Assembly: GCF_026191915.1 (NCBI RefSeq)
Contig: NZ_JAIMBY010000009.1
Span: forward strand, 1-64,000
Reading direction: 5' to 3'
Source: Acidiphilium sp. PA
GTDB taxonomy: Bacteria; Pseudomonadota; Alphaproteobacteria; Acetobacterales; Acetobacteraceae
Length of the DNA: 64,000 bases
Below the pieces are notes generated by a model. That model did no database searches and was not told the DNA's origin. It worked only from the letters and a program-made list of their open reading frames with translations. The position numbers and the translations under genes are program-made. Of this stretch, positions 15,410 through 25,574 are shown in pieces; position 1 is the first letter of the stretch, and every line of letters begins with the position of its first letter.

Positions 15410-15814
15410 CTAACTTCCCGCCCGCCGCAATAGCGCAGCCCGCGCCGACCGCCACTCTTCTTCACTCAACTCCCGCGCGTGCCGCGTCCGCAGCGGCTCA
15501 GCCCGCGGCACCGCCGCCGTCGAGGATGACGACCCGACCCCGAACAACCATGGCTTGGCGCGCTTCAGCGCGGCCATGATACCGGCCGGATCGGTAACCG
15601 ATCCGTCATCGGACAACGCCACGGCATCCAGATCAATCAGCTTCAATCCATCAAGATCAACCATCCCCGCGCGCACAGCCTCCACCTTGAGCTCCGCACG
15701 CTTCAGCCGCTCACCGGATTCCCGCTGAACCGCGCCCAGTGCCCGCTCGGCCGCCTCAGCGCGCGCCTGCCAATCAGCCGGCGGTGATCCGTCATCACTT
15801 CTGTCTTCACTCAT
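15410..15814 (-). CDS. phage scaffold-like protein
   Basis: This 134-residue, charged, mostly helical protein has a coiled-coil stretch (WQARAEAAERALGAVQRESGERLKRAELKVEAVRAG), then DLDGLKLIDLDAVALSDDG and a conserved-looking MAALKRAKPWLFG. The wording GMVDLDGLKLID and KPWLF is typical of phage scaffold and GP20-like minor structural proteins. It overlaps the portal stop by ATGA and precedes the capsid gene, the usual scaffold position. Known role: guides shell assembly and is lost from mature heads. Confidence 0.72.
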   Translation of the reverse strand: MSEDRSDDGSPPADWQARAEAAERALGAVQRESGERLKRAELKVEAVRAGMVDLDGLKLIDLDAVALSDDGSVTDPAGIMAALKRAKPWLFGVGSSSSTAAVPRAEPLRTRHARELSEEEWRSARAALLRRAGS

Positions 15815-17223
15815 GCCACATCCTGTTGAGATTGATCTTGTTCCGCAACAATTCGGTCAAGTTCGGCTGCCACATCGACCACCGCATGGCTCGACGCGAG
15901 CGATTTCACAGCCGTCTCGCGCGACATCTGCCCGGCATTCACCAACGTCGCAATCGCCTGCGCCTCCTTCAATCGGTCATCCGCTGAAGCCGGATACCAC
16001 CGCGGCCAGCGTAAACTCAGCCGCACATCCGCATCCACATCGGGCATCGCCTGCCCCATCACCCGAATCGCAAATCGCGCGCGTGCGCGCAGCACCATGC
16101 GCAGCAAAGCGAGCAACCCACCCTCGCCATACGAAATCCGCAGATTGTCCGCGAGCCAGATCAAACCCTGGTTCATCAACTCCAGCGCCCGACCCGATTG
16201 TGCCGCACTCAGCCTGTCCGCATTGGCCCGGTTACCGTGCACGCTTTCCAGCGCCATCTCGCGCAGGGTCCGCACATAGTCGATCACTGCCGCCGAAGCC
16301 GTGCCACCAATCTCCAGGAGCTTCGCATCACCCTTTTCGGAAACAATCAAGGCATTTCCGGCACCTTTGACCAGTTCACGATCAGTCGTAACCGGCTCCT
16401 TAATCAACAGCGTCGGATCAGACGCATATTTCAAGCCACGTCCGGCCTGCGATAACTGATAATCGATCTCGATGCCGGTATCGATTGCCGCCCTGAACGT
16501 GCAGGCGCCGTCGACCCCGTCGCCACCCGGCAAGTTCTTGATCCACACGATCGGCACGAACCCCAGCCCATGCCGCACACTCCGCATTTCGTCGATCTGG
16601 GGCGATCCCTCATCAACAACGGCTTGGGGCAAAAACCAGGTCTCACCGCCCCCGTCCCAAACCCGCTGAAACCAATAGAATTGCGCCGGATCAACGTCGG
16701 GATATCCCTGCGCCAGCAACTCGGCTCCACGGACCTTGTAGCGCTCCGTGACCGATGCCAGCGTGTCCGGCGCATCCTCTTGCCATACCGGCGTCAGATG
16801 CTGCGTCTCCAACACTGAGCAGAACAAACGCCCTTTCAAAACCCGTAACAGAATCGCGACCGATCCAACCGATCCGCGCAGCGCCGCGTCGATCATCACT
16901 TCGTTCAGGCGGCACTCGCGCATCACATCGCCGAGTAACGCTTCAATCGCCGGATCTTCGCACACAATTGCCGGAAAATGCCCGGCGCTGAACAGCAGGG
17001 CCACCGAATCTTCGACCACGATGCGGCACAGCCCGTACCGAACCGATGGCCGGCGTGCGCGCAGCGGAATATACTCGCCGGCACCGTTTCGCTCATCGCC
17101 GAATGCGTACGGCAACGCGTCGTAAATCGTTCCTTCCAATACCCGCCGATAGAGTTCAATCCGCCGTGCCCTGGGCGCCAGCAGCGGATCGGCAGGGATC
17201 GTCTGACAGATCGTTTCAAACAT
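15811..17223 (-). CDS. phage portal protein
   Basis: The 470-residue protein lies between terL and the scaffold-like gene. It has wording of portal-like proteins: LYRRVLEGTIYDALPYAFGDERNGAGEYIPLRARRPSVRYGLCRIVVEDSVALLFSAGHFP, and later DYVRTLREMALESVHGNRAN and ALELMNQGLIWLADNLRISYGEGG, followed by the C-terminal ADDRLKEAQAIATLVNAGQMSRETAV. Known: the portal is the dodecameric ring through which DNA enters and leaves the head. The frame is intact, separated from terL by 3 nt. Confidence 0.88.
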   Translation of the reverse strand: MFETICQTIPADPLLAPRARRIELYRRVLEGTIYDALPYAFGDERNGAGEYIPLRARRPSVRYGLCRIVVEDSVALLFSAGHFPAIVCEDPAIEALLGDVMRECRLNEVMIDAALRGSVGSVAILLRVLKGRLFCSVLETQHLTPVWQEDAPDTLASVTERYKVRGAELLAQGYPDVDPAQFYWFQRVWDGGGETWFLPQAVVDEGSPQIDEMRSVRHGLGFVPIVWIKNLPGGDGVDGACTFRAAIDTGIEIDYQLSQAGRGLKYASDPTLLIKEPVTTDRELVKGAGNALIVSEKGDAKLLEIGGTASAAVIDYVRTLREMALESVHGNRANADRLSAAQSGRALELMNQGLIWLADNLRISYGEGGLLALLRMVLRARARFAIRVMGQAMPDVDADVRLSLRWPRWYPASADDRLKEAQAIATLVNAGQMSRETAVKSLASSHAVVDVAAELDRIVAEQDQSQQDVA

Positions 17224-17226
17224 CGC

Positions 17227-18576
17227 CTATCGCCCCATCAGAGTATGCAGAGCCGTCCGACTGATCACAGGCATCTCCCCAATCGTCGTAACTGCCCGGG
17301 ACAGCGCATCGACCTGGTCATCCTTGTCTCCGTTCGGAAATAATTGCAGTTCTTCAATAAAGTCGGCGGTCCAGCGAGCCTCAACGAGCAACATGTCACC
17401 ACGGCCGATCACCGCTGAGGACTGCAGGGCTCGCACCAGTTTTGAACCCGTCTCCGGGCTCGACACGACGTTGAAACCTGAAAGCGCGCGCTTCAAATAA
17501 GCAATTTGCGCCACGCCGGCCTGCCCGGGGTCCTGCGCCAGAGAGATGGTCGTCGCGGCGCCGTCGCCACGCGCGGTCTCCACCAATAACCGCTCGACCT
17601 CTGCCGGCCCCACCCGCATCCGAATGACGTCCAGCACCACCAACCGCCCGTCCTCCAGAGCCCCCAGTTTCAGCCCCACGGTCCAGTCAGGATCACGACC
17701 CGGCGAGGCAACAGTCGCGGCAAGATCCCACGCTCGCACCGTTCGCGCCACTGCAGGCGTCCCCGTAAACCGGCCAAGCAGCGGAACATCAAACGCCGCA
17801 CATTGATCGAGCGTGGGGCTTTGCTGATAGAGCGCGCTGAAAACCCGTTTACCGACTGTATCGCGCCGGCGGATGATTTCCGCCGTGGTCTGCCACTCAG
17901 GCCAGAGCGCCTCGCCAAGCACCCGGCCCAACGGATCATCGGCCTCGGCCAGCGCCGGAAACCGGAGCGTGGACCAGTTTTGGTCTTCCTTCATCAATCG
18001 GCCCGCCAGATCATCAACATGCCAGCGTGTCATGATCAGTACGACCCGTCCCCCCGGCTTCAGCCGCGACAGCAATTCCGCCCGATACCAATCGAACAGC
18101 GAGCGTCGCGCTACCTTGCTATCAGCTTCCGCCCAAGACTTGATCGGGTCATCGATCAGGATCAGGTCAGCCCGCCGCCCGGTAATCGGCCCGCGCACAC
18201 CTGCCGCGAAATATTGCCCACCACCGGTGAGCGAAAAGCGCCCGGCCGATCGGCTGTTCGCCTCGAGGGCCAGACCAAATGGCGCTCCTTGCTCGGCAAT
18301 CACACCGCGGAGCCGCCGGCCGAAATGTTCCGCGAGCGAGGCGGTATGGCAGGCGGCGATCACCTCGCTCTGCGGTTTGAAAGCAAACCAATATGCCGGG
18401 AACAAGACCGACGCATAGGTCGATTTCGCCGCTCCCGGTGGCATCTGTACCATCAGACGATCAGTTGACCCATCAGCCACACGCTGCAGAGCGTCGATCA
18501 ATACTAAATGATGCCGCGCCGGTTTGTGTCCCCATGCCGCACACATGGTTTCGGCAAAAGCCCTGAAGCCCTTCAT
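17227..18576 (-). CDS. terminase large subunit
   Basis: The protein has 449 residues from the ATG at 18574-18576; an in-frame TTG at 18678 could add 34 residues. The ATPase domain shows VQMPPGAAKSTYASVLFPAY (Walker A variant) and ADLILIDDPIKSWAEAD (Walker B). After these come VVLIMTRWHVDDLAGRL and the C-terminal nuclease-type domain with ARTVRAWDLAATV (RNase H-like Asp), ISLAQDPGQAGVAQIAYLK and DKDDQVDALSRAV. It packages DNA into the head. No small subunit gene is seen upstream; the next gene is a host-type outer-membrane protein. terL is therefore the outer edge of the phage block. Confidence 0.93.
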   Translation of the reverse strand: MKGFRAFAETMCAAWGHKPARHHLVLIDALQRVADGSTDRLMVQMPPGAAKSTYASVLFPAYWFAFKPQSEVIAACHTASLAEHFGRRLRGVIAEQGAPFGLALEANSRSAGRFSLTGGGQYFAAGVRGPITGRRADLILIDDPIKSWAEADSKVARRSLFDWYRAELLSRLKPGGRVVLIMTRWHVDDLAGRLMKEDQNWSTLRFPALAEADDPLGRVLGEALWPEWQTTAEIIRRRDTVGKRVFSALYQQSPTLDQCAAFDVPLLGRFTGTPAVARTVRAWDLAATVASPGRDPDWTVGLKLGALEDGRLVVLDVIRMRVGPAEVERLLVETARGDGAATTISLAQDPGQAGVAQIAYLKRALSGFNVVSSPETGSKLVRALQSSAVIGRGDMLLVEARWTADFIEELQLFPNGDKDDQVDALSRAVTTIGEMPVISRTALHTLMGR

Positions 18577-18772
18577 GCCATCCGACGGGGCCCCAGGGCC
18601 AAGATCGTCGTCGCCTGCCGAACACCTCAACGCTGTGTCCGTACATAAAACCTCATCATGAAAGAATGGATAGCCCAACTTGGGGTGGGTGGGAAAGCAA
18701 AAATAACTTACTGTTAGAATTTATTTTTCCGACCCTGAAAACAGCCCAGCGAATTTGATTCATTGGCAGGCC

Positions 18773-19615
18773 TCATTGAAAGCCGAACGCCACCCCAACC
18801 TCACTACGCACAACCAACGTGCTGCTCGGCGGTTCGTAAAAGCCATTGTTCAACGCGGAGCCCGCATAATTGAAATGCCGCACCCCGAGACCGGCGAACA
18901 GGTGCAGCGCATTGCTCAACTCCCAGTCGGCACCGAGATGAACCGTCTCTTCACCGCTGGTGCCAAATTCTGCCGCAAACCCCAAAGCCGGCGCGGAGGC
19001 ACGCCCGCGAACAACCGCAAACCCTGCTGCGGTGGCCGAAATCACCAAGCGATCACTTAATGCAACGTCGAACCGTGCGCCGGCACCTGCGATCCCCGCG
19101 CGGTAGAACTCAGCGTACCCACCGGCACCCCCGACATCGCGATACCATGTCTGATATCCAGCTGCGACAAACGGAACGACATCAACGACCGTTGACAGGG
19201 TCAACGCTCGCCCCAATCGCACTTCAACCGTGTTGAAACGGGCGTGATCGGTCGAGTCATACGGCGACAATCGCGGTACCGCATGGCCCTGGATAAATCC
19301 ATTATAGCTCAGCGGACCGCCGGCAAAGTCATACACCAGGCCCGAATAAATGCCCGGTAGTCCCAGCAGTGGTCCCAACCGCGATGCCTCTGCGGTAAAC
19401 CCCGGCAACATGCCGCTTTCCCGGTCCGATACACCACCGAAACCCTCGCCATACTGTGTACCTTGCATGACAAACCCAAGCGCTACCCGGGTTTCCGCCG
19501 CAACGACGGTTGGGTTGAGCGCGGCTGGCACTCCATCGGCCCACGCGACGATCCCTATCATCGCCAACAGAAACCGCACGCTCAAAAATCGAAAGATGAA
19601 TGCCAACCGACTCAT
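18773..19615 (-). CDS. outer-membrane beta-barrel protein
   Basis: The 280-residue protein has an N-terminal signal peptide (hydrophobic FLSVRFLLAMIGIVAWADG). It continues as alternating beta strands of barrel type and ends GVAFGFQ, with aromatic residues at the end as in outer-membrane proteins. No enzyme motif is clear. The wording LFAGLGVRHFNYAGS and VVDVVPFVAAGYQTWYRDVG resembles porin-like small barrels. The 94 nt between it and terL hold no gene. It is probably a host gene bordering the phage block, though carriage with the phage cannot be ruled out. Confidence 0.75.
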   Translation of the reverse strand: MSRLAFIFRFLSVRFLLAMIGIVAWADGVPAALNPTVVAAETRVALGFVMQGTQYGEGFGGVSDRESGMLPGFTAEASRLGPLLGLPGIYSGLVYDFAGGPLSYNGFIQGHAVPRLSPYDSTDHARFNTVEVRLGRALTLSTVVDVVPFVAAGYQTWYRDVGGAGGYAEFYRAGIAGAGARFDVALSDRLVISATAAGFAVVRGRASAPALGFAAEFGTSGEETVHLGADWELSNALHLFAGLGVRHFNYAGSALNNGFYEPPSSTLVVRSEVGVAFGFQ

Positions 19616-19763
19616 TGCTCGCCCTTGGAAGACGAGCGCTTTATCGCACTGACTCGTTAAAACTTACTGACGAAGCAAGGCCGGGTATTCCAAAAACCAT
19701 CACCGTGTCCACCGCGCAACGCTAAACGTCCGCGGCGTCCACGTGAGCTTCTGATGCCCGAGC

Positions 19764-20021
19764 TTACTGCAACGTCAACAGACTGCCATGTCGCATCTCA
19801 CTGGGCGAGATCAGCGACGCGGAACCTACCCGTACCGAATGCAACCGTCCCTCGATCTGCCGCGCCCAAAAGGCCAAAAATCTGTTCAAAACAGGATAGC
19901 GCGGCGCAATGTCCAGTTCCTGCCAGACAAAACTTTGCAGGACACCCGGGTGGTCCGGCATATGATACAAAATTTCCGCCGTTGTCAGCCGATACCCTTG
20001 CAATTGCTTACTCAAACTCAT
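19764..20021 (-). CDS. usg: Usg family protein
   Basis: The 85-residue protein carries the family wording LQGYRLTTAEILYHMPDHPG, FVWQELDIAPRYPVLNRFLAFWARQIEG and LHSVRV. The length is typical. Function is unknown; the name comes from a gene near trp genes in some bacteria, and alphaproteobacteria carry it widely. It is divergent from groES across a 275-nt control region. Confidence 0.88.
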   Translation of the reverse strand: MSLSKQLQGYRLTTAEILYHMPDHPGVLQSFVWQELDIAPRYPVLNRFLAFWARQIEGRLHSVRVGSASLISPSEMRHGSLLTLQ

Positions 20022-20164
20022 GGCTTAACCCTCACGAAACTGTTGAAAAAGCCCCGCGCCACCGCGCCCTCCGTTTCATGAACATGGCATGACAACCGGG
20101 GGGTCTGGCAAGAAAAATCGGCGATATCAATGCATTAGCACTCAGCGCCTCGAAGTGCTGCCGG

Positions 20165-20192
20165 GCTTGACATATCACTACCCAAGATTTAA
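20165..20192 (+). promoter_or_regulatory. groESL promoter
   Basis: TTGACA (20167-20172) followed after 16-17 nt by a TTAAAC/TAAACC-like element gives a sigma70-type promoter. CTTGAC and CCCAAGAT in the same stretch also partly resemble the heat-shock (RpoH) pattern CTTG...CCCAT. It lies just before CIRCE. The exact start site is not known. Confidence 0.5.
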
Positions 20193-20196
20193 ACCG

Positions 20197-20223
20197 CTGG
20201 CACTCTCCCGATGAGAGTGCTAG
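20197..20223 (+). promoter_or_regulatory. CIRCE operator (HrcA site) of groESL
   Basis: CTGGCACTC-TCCCGATGA-GAGTGCTAG is a 9-9-9 inverted repeat that matches the CIRCE consensus core GCACTC-N9-GAGTGC exactly. It lies 73 nt before the groES start. Known: HrcA binds CIRCE and represses chaperonin genes until heat stress. Confidence 0.95.
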
Positions 20224-20296
20224 CAGCGCTTGATGCCTCTTTAGGGTCAGCGCGGGCTGAGCCGTTTACGTCCGTAACCAAATCAGGAGCGATCCG

Positions 20297-20614
20297 ATGA
20301 AATTCCGTCCCCTCCACGACCGCGTGGTCGTCCGCCGGCTGAACGCCGAGGAAAAGACCGCCGGTGGCATTATCATCCCCGACACCGCCAAGGAAAAGCC
20401 GATGGAAGGCGAAGTCATCGCCGTCGGTGCAGGCGCGCGCAATGAAGCTGGCGCCATCGTGGCGCTTGACGTCAAAGCCGGCGACCGCATCCTGTTCGGC
20501 AAATGGTCCGGCACCGAAGTCAAGCTCGACGGCGAAGAGCTGTTGATCATGAAGGAATCCGACATCATGGGCGTCATCGAAGGTACCCCGGCCGCCAAGA
20601 AAAAGGCCGCCTGA
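20297..20614 (+). CDS. groES: co-chaperonin GroES
   Basis: The 105-residue protein starts [15 protein letters not shown] and has the mobile loop [18 protein letters not shown], which docks to GroEL. AGGAGC precedes the start. It forms the lid of the GroEL folding chamber in the cytoplasm and is followed 39 nt later by groEL. CIRCE upstream shows HrcA-type heat-shock control. Confidence 0.98.
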   Translation: MKFRPLHDRVVVRRLNAEEKTAGGIIIPDTAKEKPMEGEVIAVGAGARNEAGAIVALDVKAGDRILFGKWSGTEVKLDGEELLIMKESDIMGVIEGTPAAKKKAA

Positions 20615-20632
20615 ACCTTCCCGATCCCATAA

Positions 20633-22306
<1,674 letters not shown>

Positions 22307-22332
22307 TCCACGTCCATCCGCTGATATGGCAG

Positions 22333-22366
22333 AAAGGCCGTGGAGAAATCCACGGCCTTTCTTTTT
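22333..22366 (+). terminator. groESL terminator
   Basis: A perfect 12-bp stem AAAGGCCGTGGA-GAAA-TCCACGGCCTTT is followed by CTTTTTG. It closes the groESL operon. Confidence 0.93.
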
Positions 22367-22421
22367 GCCAAACCGCCTCCCCACGTTGCACCGGTTTTGA
22401 AACCATGAAAAAGTTCCGGGA

Positions 22422-23003
22422 ATGGAAAAAGACCGTCTGGCCGCCTTCAGCGATGGCGTCATCGCCGTCATCATCACCATCATGGTACTCGACCTGAAAA
22501 TCCCCCACGGTACCAGCCTCATGGCACTCGCAACCGCCGGCCCGACTTTCGTCAGCTACATCCTCAGTTTCATCTACGTAGCAATCTACTGGAACAACCA
22601 CCATCATTTCTTCCAGCTCGTCCCGCGCGTCACCGGCGCAATCCTCTGGGCCAATTTGCACCTGCTGTTCTGGCTGTCACTCATCCCCTTCGCCACCGCC
22701 TGGCTCGGCGCACACCACACCGCCCCCATCCCAACCGCCCTTTACGGCCTCGCCCTGCTGATGCCCGCCGTCGCCTGGTACATCCTGCAAACCACCATCA
22801 TCCGCGCGCAAGGCAACAATTCAGCCCTCTCCAAGGCTATCGGGCGCGACCTGAAAGGCAAAACCTCCCCCATCCTCTACACCATCGGAATCATCCTCGC
22901 CTTCATCGATACCGCCCTGGCCGATGCCCTCTACGCGATGGTCGCCCTACTCTGGCTTATCCCGGACCGCAGGGTCGAACAGGCAATCCCACGAGAAGAC
23001 TGA
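22422..23003 (+). CDS. TMEM175 (DUF1211) family potassium channel-like membrane protein
   Basis: The 193-residue protein opens MEKDRLAAFSDGVIAVIITI, the RxxxFSDG motif that defines the TMEM175/DUF1211 family. About six hydrophobic segments follow, with LSFIYVAIYWNNHHHFFQLV and LHLLFWLSLIPFATAWLG typical of the bacterial members. Known: bacterial homologues form tetrameric potassium-selective channels in the inner membrane. It is a single gene between the groEL terminator and a convergent MFS gene. Confidence 0.88.
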   Translation: MEKDRLAAFSDGVIAVIITIMVLDLKIPHGTSLMALATAGPTFVSYILSFIYVAIYWNNHHHFFQLVPRVTGAILWANLHLLFWLSLIPFATAWLGAHHTAPIPTALYGLALLMPAVAWYILQTTIIRAQGNNSALSKAIGRDLKGKTSPILYTIGIILAFIDTALADALYAMVALLWLIPDRRVEQAIPRED

Positions 23004-23028
23004 TGCTGATCACGTCGTGGCGCACCCC

Positions 23029-24177
23029 TCAGGCGATCCGCCGCTCAAGCCGGAAGGTCAACATTGCAGCGCCCAGGCCCAGCACCGCCATCAAGGCGCC
23101 CACGAGTGGCAGATCCACATAGCTTACGCCAGCGCCCAGCGCCGCGCCGCCAAGCCACGCCCCTGCGGCATTGCCCAGGTTAAACGCGCCCTGATTGATG
23201 GTAGACGCCAGGTTCGGTGCATCCCGCGCATAATCGATCACGCGCGTCTGCAAGGGCGATACCATTGTGAACACCGCAATCCCCCACACCAGCAGCACGC
23301 CAACCGCCAGCACACCATTGAAACTTAACAGCCACAGCGCGACCAGGATCACCGCCAGCGCCGAAAACGTCAGCATGATCGTCCGGGCCGAATGCCGGTC
23401 CGCCAATCGCCCTCCAAGCAGGCCACCGGCCGTCAAGCCCGCCCCGAATATCAACAGCGCAACGCTTACCCAATGCGGCGAAAGGCCGCTCACTTTTTCG
23501 AGCAGCGGCGCGATATAGGTGAATACGCTGAACAGGCTCATCGAACTCAGCACGGCCATCAGCATCGCCAGCAAGACCTGTGTGCGGCCCAGAATCCGCA
23601 CCTCGTTCAGCAACCGCCCGCTGCCGCCGGGCATGCCCTTCGGCAACAAAACGGCAATCGCCGCCATCGACAGCAGCCCGATTGCCATCACCGCCCAGAA
23701 CGTCGCGCGCCAGCCTGCCGCCTGCCCCAGAATCGTCCCCGCCGGCACACCCAACACGTTCGCCATGGTCAGGCCGAGAAACACCAGCGCGACCGCCCGC
23801 GCCCGTTTTTCGCGCGGCACGAGATCCGCCGCGACCACCGAGCCGATCCCGAAAAACGCGCCATGCGACAGCGCAGTGATGACTCGCGCCGCCATCATCG
23901 TCCAATAACCTGGGGCCAGCGCGCACAGCGCATTGCCCAGCACGAACACGCCCATCAGTGAAATCAGCGCGGTCCGCCGCTGCCATCGTCCCACCAGGAC
24001 GGCTACGAACGGTGAGCCGAACGTAACCCCGAGCGCATAGGCAGTTACCAGATATCCGGCTTGCGGCACCGATACTGCAAAATCCCGCGCCAACTCGGGC
24101 ACTAGGCCAACAATCACGAACTCGCTGGTGCCGATCGCGAAACTCGCGACGATCAGCGCTATCAAGGGTAAGGGCAT
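23029..24177 (-). CDS. MFS transporter, DHA1 (AraJ-like) family
   Basis: The protein has 382 residues from the ATG at 24175-24177; the in-frame TTG two codons earlier is less likely. It contains about 12 membrane segments and the wording FAIGTSEFVIVGLVPELARDF, then GYLVTAYALGVTFGSPFVAVL, common to the sugar/drug exporter group around AraJ. The loop motif VGRWQRRTALI stands between segments 2 and 3. Known: these carry small molecules out of the cell by proton exchange; the substrate here is unknown. A half copy of the A/T hairpin repeat lies just upstream. Confidence 0.9.
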   Translation of the reverse strand: MPLPLIALIVASFAIGTSEFVIVGLVPELARDFAVSVPQAGYLVTAYALGVTFGSPFVAVLVGRWQRRTALISLMGVFVLGNALCALAPGYWTMMAARVITALSHGAFFGIGSVVAADLVPREKRARAVALVFLGLTMANVLGVPAGTILGQAAGWRATFWAVMAIGLLSMAAIAVLLPKGMPGGSGRLLNEVRILGRTQVLLAMLMAVLSSMSLFSVFTYIAPLLEKVSGLSPHWVSVALLIFGAGLTAGGLLGGRLADRHSARTIMLTFSALAVILVALWLLSFNGVLAVGVLLVWGIAVFTMVSPLQTRVIDYARDAPNLASTINQGAFNLGNAAGAWLGGAALGAGVSYVDLPLVGALMAVLGLGAAMLTFRLERRIA

Positions 24178-24195
24178 ACGCAACCGAAAAAAGTG

Positions 24196-24246
24196 AAGCG
24201 CGCAGAAGGCGCTACTTTTTCAAAAAACAGAAGCAGAAAACTTCTG
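24196..24246 (-). repeat. half copy of the A/T-hairpin repeat family
   Basis: The stretch GCGCTACTTTTTCAAAAAACAG is followed by AAGCAGAAAACTTCTGTTAATTT. The order hairpin-like T/A tract, GCAGAAAACTT, TTAATT matches the copies at 37.9 and 39.0 kb. It lies between the MFS and DUF2244 genes. Confidence 0.5.
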
Positions 24247-24765
24247 TTAATTTCGCGTCTGAGGGTTGTCGAAACGCGGGGAGCGCAGGCGCGCGAACGC
24301 ATCACCCAGCGCCGCCGCCAGATCCCGCCGCTCCGCCTCGCCGAGCGCCATGCCGACGATATGCCGCCCCTCGCGGTTGGCGATCGACAGGATCGGATTG
24401 CTGCCGGCGTTTTCTTCGAGTTGCACCCGCAACCACCCTGGCGCCATCGAAACCTGGGTCCGTCGCCCGCGCGGCGTTGTTCGGGTAATGGTCAACCCGT
24501 CCGCGGTGAGCAGAATCACCTCCGAAGCCCGCGCGCCGCGCATGTTCATCGAGTACAGGACAACCGCGAGGATCAGGTCGGCCCCATTGAACCCGATCAC
24601 CGGGAACGCCCCAAGAAAATACATCAGGCTGGTTACCAGCAGCGATCCGGCGGCCATCACGGCGAACACCACATACATCCCGCGCCGGCTCATGCTGCGA
24701 TGCGGCGTCAGAATGGCTTCGAAAATCGGGGGCGGCCCCAGGTCAGCGGCGATCGTGTCGGACAT
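24247..24765 (-). CDS. DUF2244 membrane protein
   Basis: The protein has 172 residues from the ATG at 24763-24765. It reads FEAILTPHRSMSRRGMYVVFAVM near the start, then two membrane helices, then TADGLTITRTTPRGRRTQVSM and WLRVQLEENAG. This is the DUF2244 pattern. The family is usual in alphaproteobacteria, often near nth or cytochrome genes; its function is not known. It is divergent from nth, whose start lies 84 nt away. A longer frame to 24870 would overlap nth and is less likely. Confidence 0.85.
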   Translation of the reverse strand: MSDTIAADLGPPPIFEAILTPHRSMSRRGMYVVFAVMAAGSLLVTSLMYFLGAFPVIGFNGADLILAVVLYSMNMRGARASEVILLTADGLTITRTTPRGRRTQVSMAPGWLRVQLEENAGSNPILSIANREGRHIVGMALGEAERRDLAAALGDAFARLRSPRFDNPQTRN

Positions 24766-24848
24766 ATCGCTAAATTCGCATCGATTTGACCGACCGCAAG
24801 AGCCGAGCCCGACTTGCCAAACCCACCCCGTCCCGACAGTAATCCGCC

Positions 24849-25574
24849 ATGCCGACCGCACAAGCGCCAAAACCCAGACAAATCAAACCGAAATTGATGA
24901 AGCGGGCCGATATCCCGCTGTTCCTCACCGCCATCAGCCAGAACAACCCGACGCCCCAGACCGAACTCGTCTATTCCACCCCGTTCACCCTGCTGGTCGC
25001 CGTCGTCCTCTCCGCGCAGACCACCGATGCCGCGGTCAACAAAGCCACCCCTGCCCTGTTCGCCGAAGCGCCCGATGCCGCCGCCATGGCCGCCCTGGGG
25101 GCAACCGGCATCGCGCGGCACATCCGCTCGATCGGCCTCTGGCAGGCAAAGGCGAAAAATGTCGCCGCTTTGTCCCATCTCCTGCTCGAACGCCACAACG
25201 GCAACGTCCCTGCCGATCGCGACGCGCTCGAAGCGCTGCCCGGCGTGGGCCGCAAGACCGCCAACGTCGTGCTCAACGAAGTGTTCGGCCACGCCACCAT
25301 GGCGGTTGACACGCACATCTTCCGCCTCGGCAATCGCACCGGCCTCGCGCCGGGAACCAATGTCCGCCAGGTCGAAGACGGCCTGGTCGCCCGCATCCCA
25401 CCGGCGATGCTCCGCCCCGCCCACCACTGGCTGATCCTGCACGGTCGCTATATCTGCAAAGCCCGCAAACCCGAATGCTGGCGCTGCCCAGGTGCCGCGT
25501 GGTGCCTTTACAAACCCAAATCCACCTCCGCCGCATCACGATCTCCGGCCGCGACATCGAAAGCCAAATCATGA
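24849..25574 (+). CDS. nth: endonuclease III (DNA glycosylase/AP lyase)
   Basis: The 241-residue protein has the helix-hairpin-helix LPGVGRKTANVVL with the catalytic Lys (about 136). The catalytic Asp is in VDTHIFRLGNR (about 154). The [4Fe-4S] cluster motif C-x6-C-x2-C-x5-C is present at 203, 210, 213 and 219. It removes oxidised pyrimidines and nicks the AP site in base excision repair. The stop overlaps the start of the permease gene by ATGA. The C-terminal Ser/Lys-rich extension is longer than usual. Confidence 0.96.
   Translation: MPTAQAPKPRQIKPKLMKRADIPLFLTAISQNNPTPQTELVYSTPFTLLVAVVLSAQTTDAAVNKATPALFAEAPDAAAMAALGATGIARHIRSIGLWQAKAKNVAALSHLLLERHNGNVPADRDALEALPGVGRKTANVVLNEVFGHATMAVDTHIFRLGNRTGLAPGTNVRQVEDGLVARIPPAMLRPAHHWLILHGRYICKARKPECWRCPGAAWCLYKPKSTSAASRSPAATSKAKS

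Noticed and set aside
23180..23986. 268-residue frame within the MFS gene on the same strand
   Set aside because: Out-of-frame reading of a clear 12-segment transporter; rich in Ala/Gly/Arg with no membrane segments.
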